35,195 nucleotides of DNA from a virus: positions 1-35,195 of the IMG/VR virus record IMGVR_UViG_3300025155_000021. One strand, given 5' to 3'. A program made the translations under genes and the position numbers. The stretch's first letter is position 1; every line of letters starts with the position of its first letter. The notes below the pieces were generated by a model. It worked only from the letters and a program-made list of their open reading frames with translations, was not told where the DNA came from and did no database searches. Of the stretch, positions 14,246 to 20,692 are shown in pieces.

Positions 14246-14321
14246 CTCGGGTGGCGGAATGGCATACGCGGGCGGCTTAAACCCGCCTTACATGAGGGTT
14301 CGACTCCCTCCCCGAGTACCA
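14245..14321 (+). tRNA. tRNA with UAA anticodon (Leu-like D arm, short variable loop)
   Basis: The full cloverleaf can be drawn: acceptor ACTCGGG/CCCGAGT with A73 and encoded CCA, D stem GCG/CGC with GG in the loop, anticodon stem GGCGG/CCGCC with loop CTTAAAC, and T arm GAGGG/CCCTC with loop TTCGACT. The anticodon is UAA, reading the leucine codon UUA, and the TGGCGGAATGG D region and A73 are leucine-like. The variable loop is only TTACAT (six bases), whereas bacterial leucine tRNAs have a long arm. It is thus either a minimised phage tRNA-Leu or a tRNA of uncertain charging. It sits at the head of the rightward operon and could help decode rare UUA codons. Confidence 0.85.
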
Positions 14322-14324
14322 GAA

Positions 14325-14532
14325 GGGGCGGCGCGGCCCCGGCGCACCGGGGATCAATCCAATGGCATGGGGCACCCCATCGGAGCGACTGCCCGGGTAG
14401 GTATCCAATCCTGCCGCCGCCCCGCACCACTCTCGCGCTCCGCAAGGTCGACGCGAGATGGCTACCGAGGGCGCGAAACCCTTGGGCAGGGAAGGATGGC
14501 GTGACAACGCTTGGCCATCACCCTCGGTAGCC
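14325..14532 (+). ncRNA. Highly structured untranslated RNA region after the tRNA
   Basis: Three strong closing stems follow one another. GGGGCGGCG (14325-14333) pairs with CGCCGCCCC (14415-14423) and encloses hairpins CCCCGG/CCGGGG (14337-14352) and ATGGG/CCCAT (14367-14380). TCTCGCG (14431-14437) pairs with CGCGAGA (14452-14458). GGCTACCGAGGG (14460-14471) pairs perfectly over 12 bp with CCCTCGGTAGCC (14521-14532) and encloses GATGGC/GCCATC (14495-14519). No good ORF with a ribosome binding site lies inside. It is followed after ten bases by the AAGGAGG of the next gene. It may be an independent small RNA processed from the tRNA transcript, or a structured leader. I do not recognise a known RNA family. 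Confidence 0.6.
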
Positions 14533-14553
14533 GCCCAAATTAAGGAGGAAAAC

Positions 14554-14823
14554 ATGGACAAGAAAGGGTTTGAGGATCTTCGCAGGGGATATGAAGTCGC
14601 AAAGAAACTGGAACGGAATATCGACAACACGCGGCAGATCGTGGACGGCATTCGCAGACGGCAGGCGAAGGGAACATCGGATTATGAAGTCTCGTTCAGG
14701 CGCAAGGCGGACGGCTACAACAGCTCCATCTACGTGACCATCCCCGAGCACGTTGTCGCCGCAATGGTACCTGGACTCAAGATCGCGCTGGACAATATGC
14801 GCGAAGAATTCAAGGCGCTGTAG
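14554..14823 (+). CDS. Hypothetical phage protein, 89 aa
   Basis: A perfect TAAGGAGG leader precedes the ATG. The N-terminal half is a charged helix (KGFEDLRRGYEVAKKLERNIDNTRQIVDGI). The C-terminal half has two strands and a helix (DYEVSFRRKADGYNSSIYVTIPEHVVAAMVPGLKIALDNMREEF). No family is recognised. It is the first clear protein gene after the structured RNA and may be controlled by it. The frame extends to an ATG at 14458, but that would translate the RNA stems. Confidence 0.7.
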   Translation: MDKKGFEDLRRGYEVAKKLERNIDNTRQIVDGIRRRQAKGTSDYEVSFRRKADGYNSSIYVTIPEHVVAAMVPGLKIALDNMREEFKAL

Positions 14824-14832
14824 GAGACCCCA

Positions 14833-14997
14833 ATGACCTGCACCGGAGTCTGCCGCTGCCACTCGTGCCCGGATTGCGAGCCGGATGAGCATCGTGCCTC
14901 CCGGATGCCCGATCACTTGCCGACCGTCGATCCTTTGTTCCTCGACGCGATCACCGATCCCGCACCGGAGGATATCAAGGAGAAGGAGGGGAAATGA
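14833..14997 (+). CDS. Small Cys-rich protein, 54 aa
   Basis: The product starts MTCTGVCRCHSCPDCEPDEH, a zinc knuckle with up to five Cys residues, then an acidic tail ending KEKEGK. Its TGA overlaps the ATG of the next gene. GGAGACC lies six bases before the start. The function is unknown. Confidence 0.55.
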   Translation: MTCTGVCRCHSCPDCEPDEHRASRMPDHLPTVDPLFLDAITDPAPEDIKEKEGK

Positions 14998-15260
14998 GTC
15001 ACACGCCGGGGCCGTGGAAATTAGAGCACGACTGGCGAGAACAGCCGGGAGCGATCATCATCCTGAGTGCCGATAATCAGATAGTGGCCGACGCATGGGC
15101 ACCCCGCATCGAGAGGGTCGCCAACGCCCGCCTCATCGCCGCCGCGCCGGAACTGCTGGAGGCGCTAAAAAGCGCGGTGGCAAGGCTCGACGGGCATGAA
15201 GGCCCCGATGACAACGCGGATCTCCGCGCAATCATCGCCAAAGCGGAGGGCCGCCCATGA
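14994..15260 (+). CDS. Phage protein of the SHTPGPW...NARLIAAAPELLEAL family
   Basis: The 88-residue product opens MSHTPGPWKLEHDW and carries VANARLIAAAPELLEALKSAV. This combination marks a small protein found in a great many tailed phages; its function is unknown. The ending (LRAIIAKAEGR) is the usual one. It is coupled to both neighbours by ATGA overlaps. Confidence 0.8.
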   Translation: MSHTPGPWKLEHDWREQPGAIIILSADNQIVADAWAPRIERVANARLIAAAPELLEALKSAVARLDGHEGPDDNADLRAIIAKAEGRP

Positions 15261-15574
15261 AACTCGGGATCACTTTCGGCGCACTCGCTCCGCGCATCGA
15301 GGAACAACTCCCGGAGTCTGTTAAAACGAAGGGAGGGGCTATGACGCACCCGTACATCACCGAAGAGGATAGCAAGCGCATCGAGAAAGATTTCACGTAC
15401 CACCCGCCGAAGCCCGACCAAGTGCCCCGGTACAACCTAATCCGGGATCGCGCCCGGACGTTCGCATTCCGGATCGTGGAGAATTGCCCGCCGTCCCGCG
15501 AGCGGTCGCTTGCGTTGACGCACTTGGAGGAGGCCGTGATGTGGAGTAATGCTGCGATCAGTAGAAACGAGTAA
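15257..15574 (+). CDS. Acb2/Tad1-like domain protein (probable cyclic-nucleotide sponge)
   Basis: The C-terminal 70 residues read FTYHPPKPDQVPRYNLIRDRARTFAFRIVENCPPSRERSLALTHLEEAVMWSNAAISR. This is the pattern of the Acb2/Tad1 hairpin domain: the H-P-P-x-x-x-Q turn, the S-R-E-x-S-L-A-L-T-x-L-E-E-A helix and the final W-x-N-A-A-I. Characterised members bind the signal molecules of CBASS and Thoeris immune systems. An ATG at 15341 with a GGGAGG site is the likely start of the domain alone. The longer frame from 15257 adds 28 residues (MKLGITFGALAPRIEEQL...) that look like the start of another small phage protein, perhaps a fused remnant. The family call is from recall and needs a profile search. 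Confidence 0.65.
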   Translation: MKLGITFGALAPRIEEQLPESVKTKGGAMTHPYITEEDSKRIEKDFTYHPPKPDQVPRYNLIRDRARTFAFRIVENCPPSRERSLALTHLEEAVMWSNAAISRNE

Positions 15575-15589
15575 CGGAGCGGAGGGGAA

Positions 15590-16102
15590 ATGAAGAAGAT
15601 CGCGCTCGTCACGTCGCTCCACCGCTTGCGGCAGCACAACGCATGCGAAGGCCGCTACGCGCGTCTCGTCTCCAAACTCGGCCCGGAGTGGGGCGACAAG
15701 GACGATATCAATCTGCTGGATATACTTGAGCACAACGGAACTGCCGACTGCCTGTGGGCGCTACGCGCCACGGTGAAGCATCCGGACGGCGACAAGGTGA
15801 TGCGCCTAATGGCCGCCGATTTCGCGGAAGCCGTGCTGCCCATCTTCGAGAAGGAATACCCCAACGATGACCGCCCACGGAAGGCCATCAAGGCGGCGAG
15901 GGACTTTGCGAACGGAAGGATAACCGCTAAGGATCTGACCGCCAGGGACGCCGCCTTGGCCGCCGCCAGGGACGCCGCCTTGGCCGCCGCCAGGGACGCA
16001 GGGGACGCCGCCTGGGGCGCCGCCGCAGGGGCCGCCACAGGGGCCGCCACAAGGGCCGCCCAAGCGGAGATCATCCGCCAGTACCTAAAGGAGGGCAATT
16101 AA
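15590..16102 (+). CDS. Imm5-like 'putative immunity' domain protein with Ala-rich repeats
   Basis: The 170-residue product starts MKKIALVTSLHRLRQHNACEGRYARL and carries INLLDILEHNGTADCLWALRA and MAADFAEAVLPIFEKEYPNDDRPRKAIKAARDFANGRI. This pattern is widespread in bacteria and phages and is labelled a putative immunity-protein domain; its function in phages is unknown. Residues 117-160 are repeats of A-A-x-D-A-A-L-A and G-A-A-x-G-A-A, encoded by near-identical GCCGCC-rich units (about 15950-16060), a likely place for copy-number change. It overlaps the next gene by one base. Confidence 0.7.
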   Translation: MKKIALVTSLHRLRQHNACEGRYARLVSKLGPEWGDKDDINLLDILEHNGTADCLWALRATVKHPDGDKVMRLMAADFAEAVLPIFEKEYPNDDRPRKAIKAARDFANGRITAKDLTARDAALAAARDAALAAARDAGDAAWGAAAGAATGAATRAAQAEIIRQYLKEGN

Positions 16103-16200
16103 TGCGCCGCCTGATCTGCTTCCTGTTCGATCATCGTACCTTCTCGTTCCCCTCCGGCGCGGTGGTATGCAAGCGGTGTTGGGAATGGTGGCCGGGATGA
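16102..16200 (+). CDS. Small basic Cys/Trp-rich protein, 32 aa
   Basis: The product starts [20 protein letters not shown] and ends [12 protein letters not shown]. Short proteins of the form M-R-R-x-x-C-x-x-F-x-H-R...V-C-x-R-C are seen in other phages and probably hold one zinc. The gene overlaps its neighbours by one and four bases. Confidence 0.6.
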   Translation: MRRLICFLFDHRTFSFPSGAVVCKRCWEWWPG

Positions 16201-16328
16201 ATCCAAAATTCGTCGCGGGTATCGGCGGGATTGTGCTGCTTGTCGGACTCTACATCGCAGGGCTGGCGGGTGCCGCCTACATCGGCTATCTCATCATCCT
16301 CGCGCTGAAGAAATACGTGGGAGGGTGA
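16197..16328 (+). CDS. Small membrane protein, 43 aa
   Basis: After MNPKFVAG there are two hydrophobic stretches ([19 protein letters not shown] and [10 protein letters not shown]) ending KKYVGG. It is coupled by ATGA to the gene before and GTGA to the gene after. The function is unknown. Confidence 0.6.
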   Translation: MNPKFVAGIGGIVLLVGLYIAGLAGAAYIGYLIILALKKYVGG

Positions 16329-16702
16329 AGATGGGCGTGGAAATCAAGAATGCAGTCATCGAGAGTGCCACAATAACGAGCGATGACCACGGGTGCCTGT
16401 CTGCATGGGTCTATCTTGACTACGGAGGTTCCGGTCAAGGCTTCGGCGGATACGCCCTCTATCTCCCGAAAAGTTTTACGCATCACAAATTGGGATCCGT
16501 CGCTGGTCATTTCATCTGGCGCGTAATGGAAATCGCGGGAGTTACCGAATGGTCAAAACTAAAAGGAAAGACGGTGAGGGTTAGGGGGGCCTATTCTGGC
16601 CCCATCGAGGCCATCGGCCACATCGTAAAAGACGATTGGTTCAATCCATCGAAAGATTTCAGGGAGGAAGAAGGGAAATGCAAATCACACTCGAATGGCT
16701 AA
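16325..16702 (+). CDS. Hypothetical phage protein, 125 aa ([14 protein letters not shown] family)
   Basis: The central sequence [22 protein letters not shown], followed by [29 protein letters not shown] and [17 protein letters not shown], marks a conserved family common in phages and prophages of Proteobacteria; its function is unknown. The start is either the GTG at 16325 (overlapping the previous stop) or the ATG two codons later. The 3' end overlaps the solenoid gene by 25 bases. Confidence 0.75.
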   Translation: MKMGVEIKNAVIESATITSDDHGCLSAWVYLDYGGSGQGFGGYALYLPKSFTHHKLGSVAGHFIWRVMEIAGVTEWSKLKGKTVRVRGAYSGPIEAIGHIVKDDWFNPSKDFREEEGKCKSHSNG

Positions 16703-17457
16703 AAGAAAAAAATGCCTGCGCCGATGGCGTCGAATGGTTTCAGCGCAACTTCCCCGCAGGCGGCGGATACCAAGCCGTCCTTGACGCGCTAGCCCACGAA
16801 AACCTGTCGTCGTGGGGATCGTGGCTGTTGTCTACCGCCGGTCCTGCCGGTACTGTCCTGAAAATCAATGGCGACTATGAGGCGCATTTTGGCCTGTACT
16901 TCGCGGGCCGAGTTGAAATTTCGGAATCCATAAAAGTCGCCGGGCATTTTTTGGCCGGTTCGGGCATCAAGGCCGGTTCGGGCATCAAGGCCGGTTCGGG
17001 CATCAAGGCCGGTTCGGGCATCGAGGCCGGTTCGGGCATCAAGGCCGGTGAGGGCATCGAGGCCGGTGAGGGCATCGAGGCCGGTGAGGGCATCGAGGCC
17101 GGTGAGGGCATCGAGGCCGGTTGGGGCATCGAGGCCGGTGAGGGCATCGAGGCCGGTTGGGGCATCGAGGCCGGTTGGGACATCGAGGCCGGTGAGGGCA
17201 TCGAGGCCGGTGAGGGCATCGAGGCCGGTTGGGGCATCAAGGCCGGTGAGGGCATCGAGGCCGGTGAGGGCATCGAGGCCGGTGAGGGCATCGAGGCCGG
17301 TTCGGGCATCAAGGCCGGTGAGGGCATCAAGGCCGGTGAGGGCTACGGCATTTTCGCAGGCGTCCGAATCAAAATTTCAAACTGGTCAAAACACGCCCTG
17401 GTTGTTGCCAAAAAGAAACCGACGAATCTCATCTCCGGGGAGTGGAAGGAGAAGTAG
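16678..17457 (+). CDS. Gly-rich hexapeptide-repeat solenoid protein
   Basis: The 259-residue product has an N-terminal domain of about 92 residues ([21 protein letters not shown], then [21 protein letters not shown]). This is followed by 22 units of A-G-x-G-I-E/K in which x is Ser, Glu or Trp, and a C-terminal strand-rich end ([24 protein letters not shown]). With I in the inward position and G-x-G turns, the repeats fit a parallel beta-helix, perhaps left-handed as in hexapeptide proteins. The ATG at 16678 follows GGGAGGAAGAAGGGAA. The role is unknown; a rod-like binding surface is the most the sequence supports. Confidence 0.75.
   Translation: MQITLEWLKEKNACADGVEWFQRNFPAGGGYQAVLDALAHENLSSWGSWLLSTAGPAGTVLKINGDYEAHFGLYFAGRVEISESIKVAGHFLAGSGIKAGSGIKAGSGIKAGSGIEAGSGIKAGEGIEAGEGIEAGEGIEAGEGIEAGWGIEAGEGIEAGWGIEAGWDIEAGEGIEAGEGIEAGWGIKAGEGIEAGEGIEAGEGIEAGSGIKAGEGIKAGEGYGIFAGVRIKISNWSKHALVVAKKKPTNLISGEWKEK
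16954..17349 (+). repeat. 18-bp tandem repeat array, 22 units
   Basis: The unit is GCCGGTnnnGGCATCrAG, in phase with the reading frame. The variable codon is TCG, GAG or TGG, and one unit has GAC in place of the second Gly codon. The last unit is diverged. The reverse strand and another forward frame are also open, an effect of the 18-bp period. Confidence 0.95.
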
Positions 17458-17478
17458 GGATCTGATGGGAGGAGCCCC

Positions 17479-17613
17479 ATGAACACCATTTTCCGTCGGT
17501 TATCCGACGCCGAGTACGACTCGTTTCAGCCGTTCGTCAAGTGGCGCGGCTTAAAAATCTTCGCGGTCATCATCCTGATCGCCGTGTTGATCAAATGGAT
17601 TGTGCGCACATGA
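17479..17613 (+). CDS. Small single-span membrane protein, 44 aa
   Basis: GGGAGGAGCCCC precedes the ATG. The product has a charged head (MNTIFRRLSDAEYDSFQPFVKW) and one membrane helix (IFAVIILIAVLIKWIV). The stop overlaps the next ATG. The function is unknown. Confidence 0.6.
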   Translation: MNTIFRRLSDAEYDSFQPFVKWRGLKIFAVIILIAVLIKWIVRT

Positions 17614-17756
17614 ACACTTGTCTTTGCGGTTGTGGAGTTAAGGCAAACAGTCGGTATATACATGGCCATAACCGGCGTGGCAGGTTGGCGGACATCGCCA
17701 TCTGCGCGTTCATCGTGTGCGTGATGGCGTGGGCTGGAGCGGGGTGGATCGGATGA
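17610..17756 (+). CDS. Zinc-knuckle plus membrane helix protein, 48 aa
   Basis: The N-terminus MNTCLCGCGVKANSRYIHGHNRRG is a C-x-C-G-C-G...H-G-H-N zinc knuckle, the same module that occurs twice in the HNH endonuclease at 13060-13635. A hydrophobic helix (IAICAFIVCVMAWAGAGWIG) follows. It is coupled by ATGA at both ends. It may be a domain-capture product. Confidence 0.6.
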   Translation: MNTCLCGCGVKANSRYIHGHNRRGRLADIAICAFIVCVMAWAGAGWIG

Positions 17757-18109
17757 CGATGCCGATCCGTTACGTCATCGACAAGCCGGGGGAGTATTAC
17801 ATAGCCATCAAGGATACAGGTTTCATGAAGATTGACGCTGTGCCGATAAAGTTGAAGGAGCTTCCCGGCGTCGATCTTTTCTTCCATGCGGATTATAGCG
17901 GATTCGGGTGCAAGATTTCCCACGGGCTAACTGGCCTCGCCTTCCCCGGATACCACGAAAGCAAGAGAGAGACGATGCAAGGAGCGAGGGATTGCCTGAA
18001 TAGGTCGAAGCATCCCTTTGATAAAGTTGTGAAGAAAGGACTCCTGTTGCTGAAGAAATGGAACCGTGGGGATTACTCTCCCCGCTACCGGAAGGAAGGC
18101 GGGAAATGA
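17753..18109 (+). CDS. Hypothetical protein, 118 aa
   Basis: The ATG overlaps the previous stop. The product has beta-type segments (YVIDKPGEYYIAIKDTGFMKIDAVPIKLKELPGVDLFFHA), a Gly turn (DYSGFGCKISHGLTGLAFPGY) and a C-terminal basic helix (NRSKHPFDKVVKKGLLLLKKWNRG). No family is recognised. Confidence 0.65.
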   Translation: MTMPIRYVIDKPGEYYIAIKDTGFMKIDAVPIKLKELPGVDLFFHADYSGFGCKISHGLTGLAFPGYHESKRETMQGARDCLNRSKHPFDKVVKKGLLLLKKWNRGDYSPRYRKEGGK

Positions 18110-18234
18110 CCTTCCCCGACTGGCAGCGCATCGTGCCGGAGGAGGAGGCTTTCTGTGAATGGTGTGGGTGGTCGGAAATTTTCTGTGCCTGTCCGCTTGA
18201 CAAGCCGGAGGTAGATGAAGGCGATGCCGAATAA
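18106..18234 (+). CDS. Small acidic Cys-rich protein, 42 aa
   Basis: The product MTFPDWQRIVPEEEAFCEWC, then GWSEIFCACP, has two CxxC/CxC clusters that could form one zinc knuckle, and an acidic tail. It overlaps neighbours at both ends. The function is unknown. Confidence 0.55.
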   Translation: MTFPDWQRIVPEEEAFCEWCGWSEIFCACPLDKPEVDEGDAE

Positions 18235-18319
18235 GCCGATCGATGAACCCATACATAGCGAACAGGCATTCAACCGAAGGGGTTGGCAGAACGAAAGAAA
18301 AAAGGAGGCAATGGTATGA
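18224..18319 (+). CDS. Possible small ORF bridging to the annealing-protein gene, 31 aa
   Basis: An ATG at 18224 inside the end of the previous gene opens MPNKPIDEPIHSEQAFNRRG and runs through the AAAGGAGG site to overlap the next ATG (ATGA). It may be a real peptide or only a coupling device. Confidence 0.4.
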   Translation: MPNKPIDEPIHSEQAFNRRGWQNERKKEAMV

Positions 18320-19227
18320 GCGGAGAAGTAGCACGGATCGAGGTACAGGAGTCGCGCCCGATGTCGCTTCCGGAAATGAAGGAGCAGATGCGCGTCCTGG
18401 ACGAACTCCTGAAGCACGTCATGAAGAAGGATGTCCACTACGGGACGATCCCCGGCACGAAGAAGCCAACGCTCTACAAGCCGGGGGCTGAGAAGATCAC
18501 GGCATCCTTCCGCTTGGTCCCCCGCTCTATCGTCGAGGACCTGTCCGGCCCGGACTTCTTCCGGTATCGCGTGAGGGTGGAGCTGTACAACCGGGACGGC
18601 GTGATCCTCGGGGAAGGCATCGGGGAATGTTCGACGCTCGAAGAAAAGTACATGTGGCGGGCGGCGGTCTGTGACGAGGAGTTCGCCGCAACGGGCGAGG
18701 ACCGCAGGCGGGTGAAGTATGCGAAGGGACAGGGCGGCTCCCACTACACCGTCAAGCAGATCCGGACGAACGCCGCCGACATCGCCAACACCGTCCTGAA
18801 GATGGCCGACAAGCGGGCGTACATCGCCGTGGTCCTGAAGGCGACCGCCGCGTCGGACGTGTTCGATCAGGACCTCGAAGACCTGCCGCCGGAAGTGAGG
18901 GACGGAATCGTCGGGGACGGGAAAGAGCCGGTGAAACCGCCGCGGGAGAAGGCCGCATCCTCCGAACCCGAGAAGCCCGAAGCGGAACTCCGCGCCGAGC
19001 TGCTGTCGATGTGCGAGGTGATCGGCAAGGTGAACGGACTCAAACCGGAGGAGATCCTTTACTCCCTCACCGTGAACAAGGAGGGGAAATATGGCGAGTC
19101 CGATTTCGCGGCCATCAAGTTCTCCATGTCGAAGAAGGGCGGCGGGGAGTGGTCTCCGCTGAAGGCGTTCCACTCGAAGGCCAAGGAACAGTTCGACAAG
19201 GCGACGAAGGAGAGCGAGCAGGGATGA
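18316..19227 (+). CDS. Putative single-strand annealing / recombination protein
   Basis: The 303-residue product has a conserved core: MKKDVHYGTIPGTKKPTLYKPGAEKITASFRL, YRVRVELYNRDGVILGEGIGECSTLEEKYMWR, then NTVLKMADKRAYIAVVLKATAASDVFDQDLED. This family is frequent in phages and lies, as here, directly before a PD-(D/E)XK nuclease gene. The pairing resembles RecT/RecE-like recombination systems, so single-strand annealing is a reasonable inference. The C-terminus after a Pro/Glu linker has a small helical domain (LLSMCEVIGKVNGLKPEEILYSL). AAAGGAGGCAATG leads the ATG at 18316. Confidence 0.6.
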   Translation: MSGEVARIEVQESRPMSLPEMKEQMRVLDELLKHVMKKDVHYGTIPGTKKPTLYKPGAEKITASFRLVPRSIVEDLSGPDFFRYRVRVELYNRDGVILGEGIGECSTLEEKYMWRAAVCDEEFAATGEDRRRVKYAKGQGGSHYTVKQIRTNAADIANTVLKMADKRAYIAVVLKATAASDVFDQDLEDLPPEVRDGIVGDGKEPVKPPREKAASSEPEKPEAELRAELLSMCEVIGKVNGLKPEEILYSLTVNKEGKYGESDFAAIKFSMSKKGGGEWSPLKAFHSKAKEQFDKATKESEQG

Positions 19228-19808
19228 GCTTTACCTTCCGTGAAGAAGATCATTCGTACTGGCTTTCGGACCGCCGCCTTGACGGTGTGACGGAAACGCT
19301 TGGCGGGGCCGGGATGATCGACTCTCGTTTCTTCACGGAAGAGGCGCGGACGAGAGGCCAACACGTGCATCGTGCCACTGAATACATAGATAAAGGCAGC
19401 CTTGATTGGACCGCGCTCGATCCGGTCCTCGTTCCGTACTGTGAGGCGTATCGAAAGTTCATCGAGGACACGCGGCCGGAGATAATCCTGTCGGAGAAGG
19501 CGTCTTATCATCCACAACATCTATATGCGGGCCGGTTGGACCGCATCCTGAAGATCCGCGACAAACTAGCCATCGTGGATTTCTCCACGGGCGATCCGCT
19601 TCCGGCGAAATACGTTCAAGTGGCGGCGTACTGGCAACTGGCACTCATCAACGAAAAGATATCGGCCCCGTGCGGGCATACGCTTTGGCTTAGGAACGAC
19701 GCGACCTATCGTCTCTCTCCTCCGATCGGCGTTACGGAGATGAGGCGCAACTTCAACATATTTTTAGCTGCACTGGCAATATGCCGGTGGAAAAAGGAGG
19801 CGGCATGA
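19224..19808 (+). CDS. PD-(D/E)XK superfamily exonuclease-like protein
   Basis: The 194-residue product follows the RecB/Cas4-type nuclease layout: HSYWLSDRRLDGVTETL, GQHVHRATEYIDKG, ILSEKASYHPQHLYAGRLDRILKIRDKLAIVDFSTGDPLPAKYVQVAAYWQLAL. The G-x-x-D and Q-x-x-A-Y motifs are in place. In the E/D-x-K position the sequence is DFSTG, with Ser where the catalytic Lys normally stands. It may therefore be a weak or inactive nuclease, or the Lys may be supplied elsewhere. ATGA overlaps on both sides tie it to the putative annealing protein and the next gene. Confidence 0.75.
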   Translation: MSFTFREEDHSYWLSDRRLDGVTETLGGAGMIDSRFFTEEARTRGQHVHRATEYIDKGSLDWTALDPVLVPYCEAYRKFIEDTRPEIILSEKASYHPQHLYAGRLDRILKIRDKLAIVDFSTGDPLPAKYVQVAAYWQLALINEKISAPCGHTLWLRNDATYRLSPPIGVTEMRRNFNIFLAALAICRWKKEAA

Positions 19809-19993
19809 AGGCGGTATTTACGGTGAGACTGCAGAAGGGATATCTGATAGTCGAACGGGAAACTTTAGCAATCACGGTGGATGAAATAGCAACGGCGACG
19901 GTCGTGGATGACGATTCCTACGACGCTCGCGACAAGGTGGGCCGGATCGCCGCTGACATCCTCAATCCACTGAAGGAGGCCCCCGGTGAGTGA
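19805..19993 (+). CDS. Small hypothetical protein, 62 aa
   Basis: The product has two strands (MKAVFTVRLQKGYLIVERETLAI) and a helix (DARDKVGRIAADILNPL). It overlaps the nuclease gene by four bases and the next gene by eight. Its place in the recombination cluster suggests an accessory role, but no family is recognised. Confidence 0.6.
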   Translation: MKAVFTVRLQKGYLIVERETLAITVDEIATATVVDDDSYDARDKVGRIAADILNPLKEAPGE

Positions 19994-20687
19994 CCCCGCC
20001 CACACCATCGACGTGACTCCAGAGGCCGAGGAAGTTGCGGCCCTTGCCCTCCCTATCCCCGATCAGGCAAAGGCGCTGGTCATACGAGATGATGCCTCGC
20101 TCCGAAACGGCAACGAAATCCTGCTGACGATCAAGGATCTCCGAAAAAAGATCGCGGATACCTTCGGGCCGATTTGCGCCGCCGCTTTCGCTGCGCACAA
20201 GACCGCCGTCAAAGCACAGAAGGACGCCGAGGCCCCTCTAATCGAGGCGGAAACAATCATAAAGCCTTCCATCGCTCGGTATATGTCCGAGGTCGAGCGA
20301 AAGCGCCGGGAGGAAGAGAGTCGCATCCGGAAGGAGATGGAACGGCAGGCAGAGGAAGAAGCCCTTGACGCCGCCATTGAAGCAGAAGCCGAAGGTGCGT
20401 CCCCGGAGGATGTACAGGCCATCGTCGATGCCCCTGTATTTATCCCGCCACCTATTGCCCCTGCCGGGCCGAAACTTGAGGGCATCAGTATTCGGAAGGT
20501 GACGAAGTTCCGGGTTGTGGACATGAAGGCACTCGTGCAAGCCATCGCCCGGGGGCAGGTTACAATCGCAGCCGTCATGTCGAACGATACCGTGATCGGA
20601 GCACAGGCGCGTTCCCTGAAAACGTCCCTCCGTTGGCCGGGAGTCGAAGTATGGGAAGAGGATTCTGTCGCGGCAGGGAGACGGTAA
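19986..20687 (+). CDS. Coiled-coil phage protein, recombination-associated
   Basis: The 233-residue product starts at a GTG with GGAGG upstream. Residues 30-135 are a long coiled coil (LTIKDLRKKIADTFGPICAAAFAAHKTAVKAQKDAE, then SEVERKRREEESRIRKEMERQAEEE). A Pro-rich hinge (VFIPPPIAPAGPKLEG) and a small C-terminal domain (KVTKFRVVDMKALVQAIARGQV, then GVEVWEE) follow. Proteins of this type often accompany phage annealing proteins; their function is unknown. Confidence 0.65.
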   Translation: MSDPAHTIDVTPEAEEVAALALPIPDQAKALVIRDDASLRNGNEILLTIKDLRKKIADTFGPICAAAFAAHKTAVKAQKDAEAPLIEAETIIKPSIARYMSEVERKRREEESRIRKEMERQAEEEALDAAIEAEAEGASPEDVQAIVDAPVFIPPPIAPAGPKLEGISIRKVTKFRVVDMKALVQAIARGQVTIAAVMSNDTVIGAQARSLKTSLRWPGVEVWEEDSVAAGRR

Positions 20688-20692
20688 TTTAG

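Noticed and set aside
14325-14532. tmRNA or IscB-type guide RNA
   Set aside because: There is no tRNA-like end pairing or tag reading frame within it for tmRNA, and the next gene encodes an 89-residue protein that is not IscB or a TnpB-like nuclease.
16875-17330. Open frames on the minus strand and in another plus frame across the repeat array
   Set aside because: An 18-bp period keeps all phases open without stops; the products are simple MPSPAS- or RASRPV-type repeats.
16954-17349. Possible CRISPR array
   Set aside because: The units are contiguous 18-bp coding repeats with no unique spacers and no cas genes nearby.
18085-19173. A 362-codon minus-strand frame
   Set aside because: It mirrors the conserved annealing-type protein on the plus strand, and its residues (RHRRH- and LLH-rich) are typical of a complement of a GC-rich gene.
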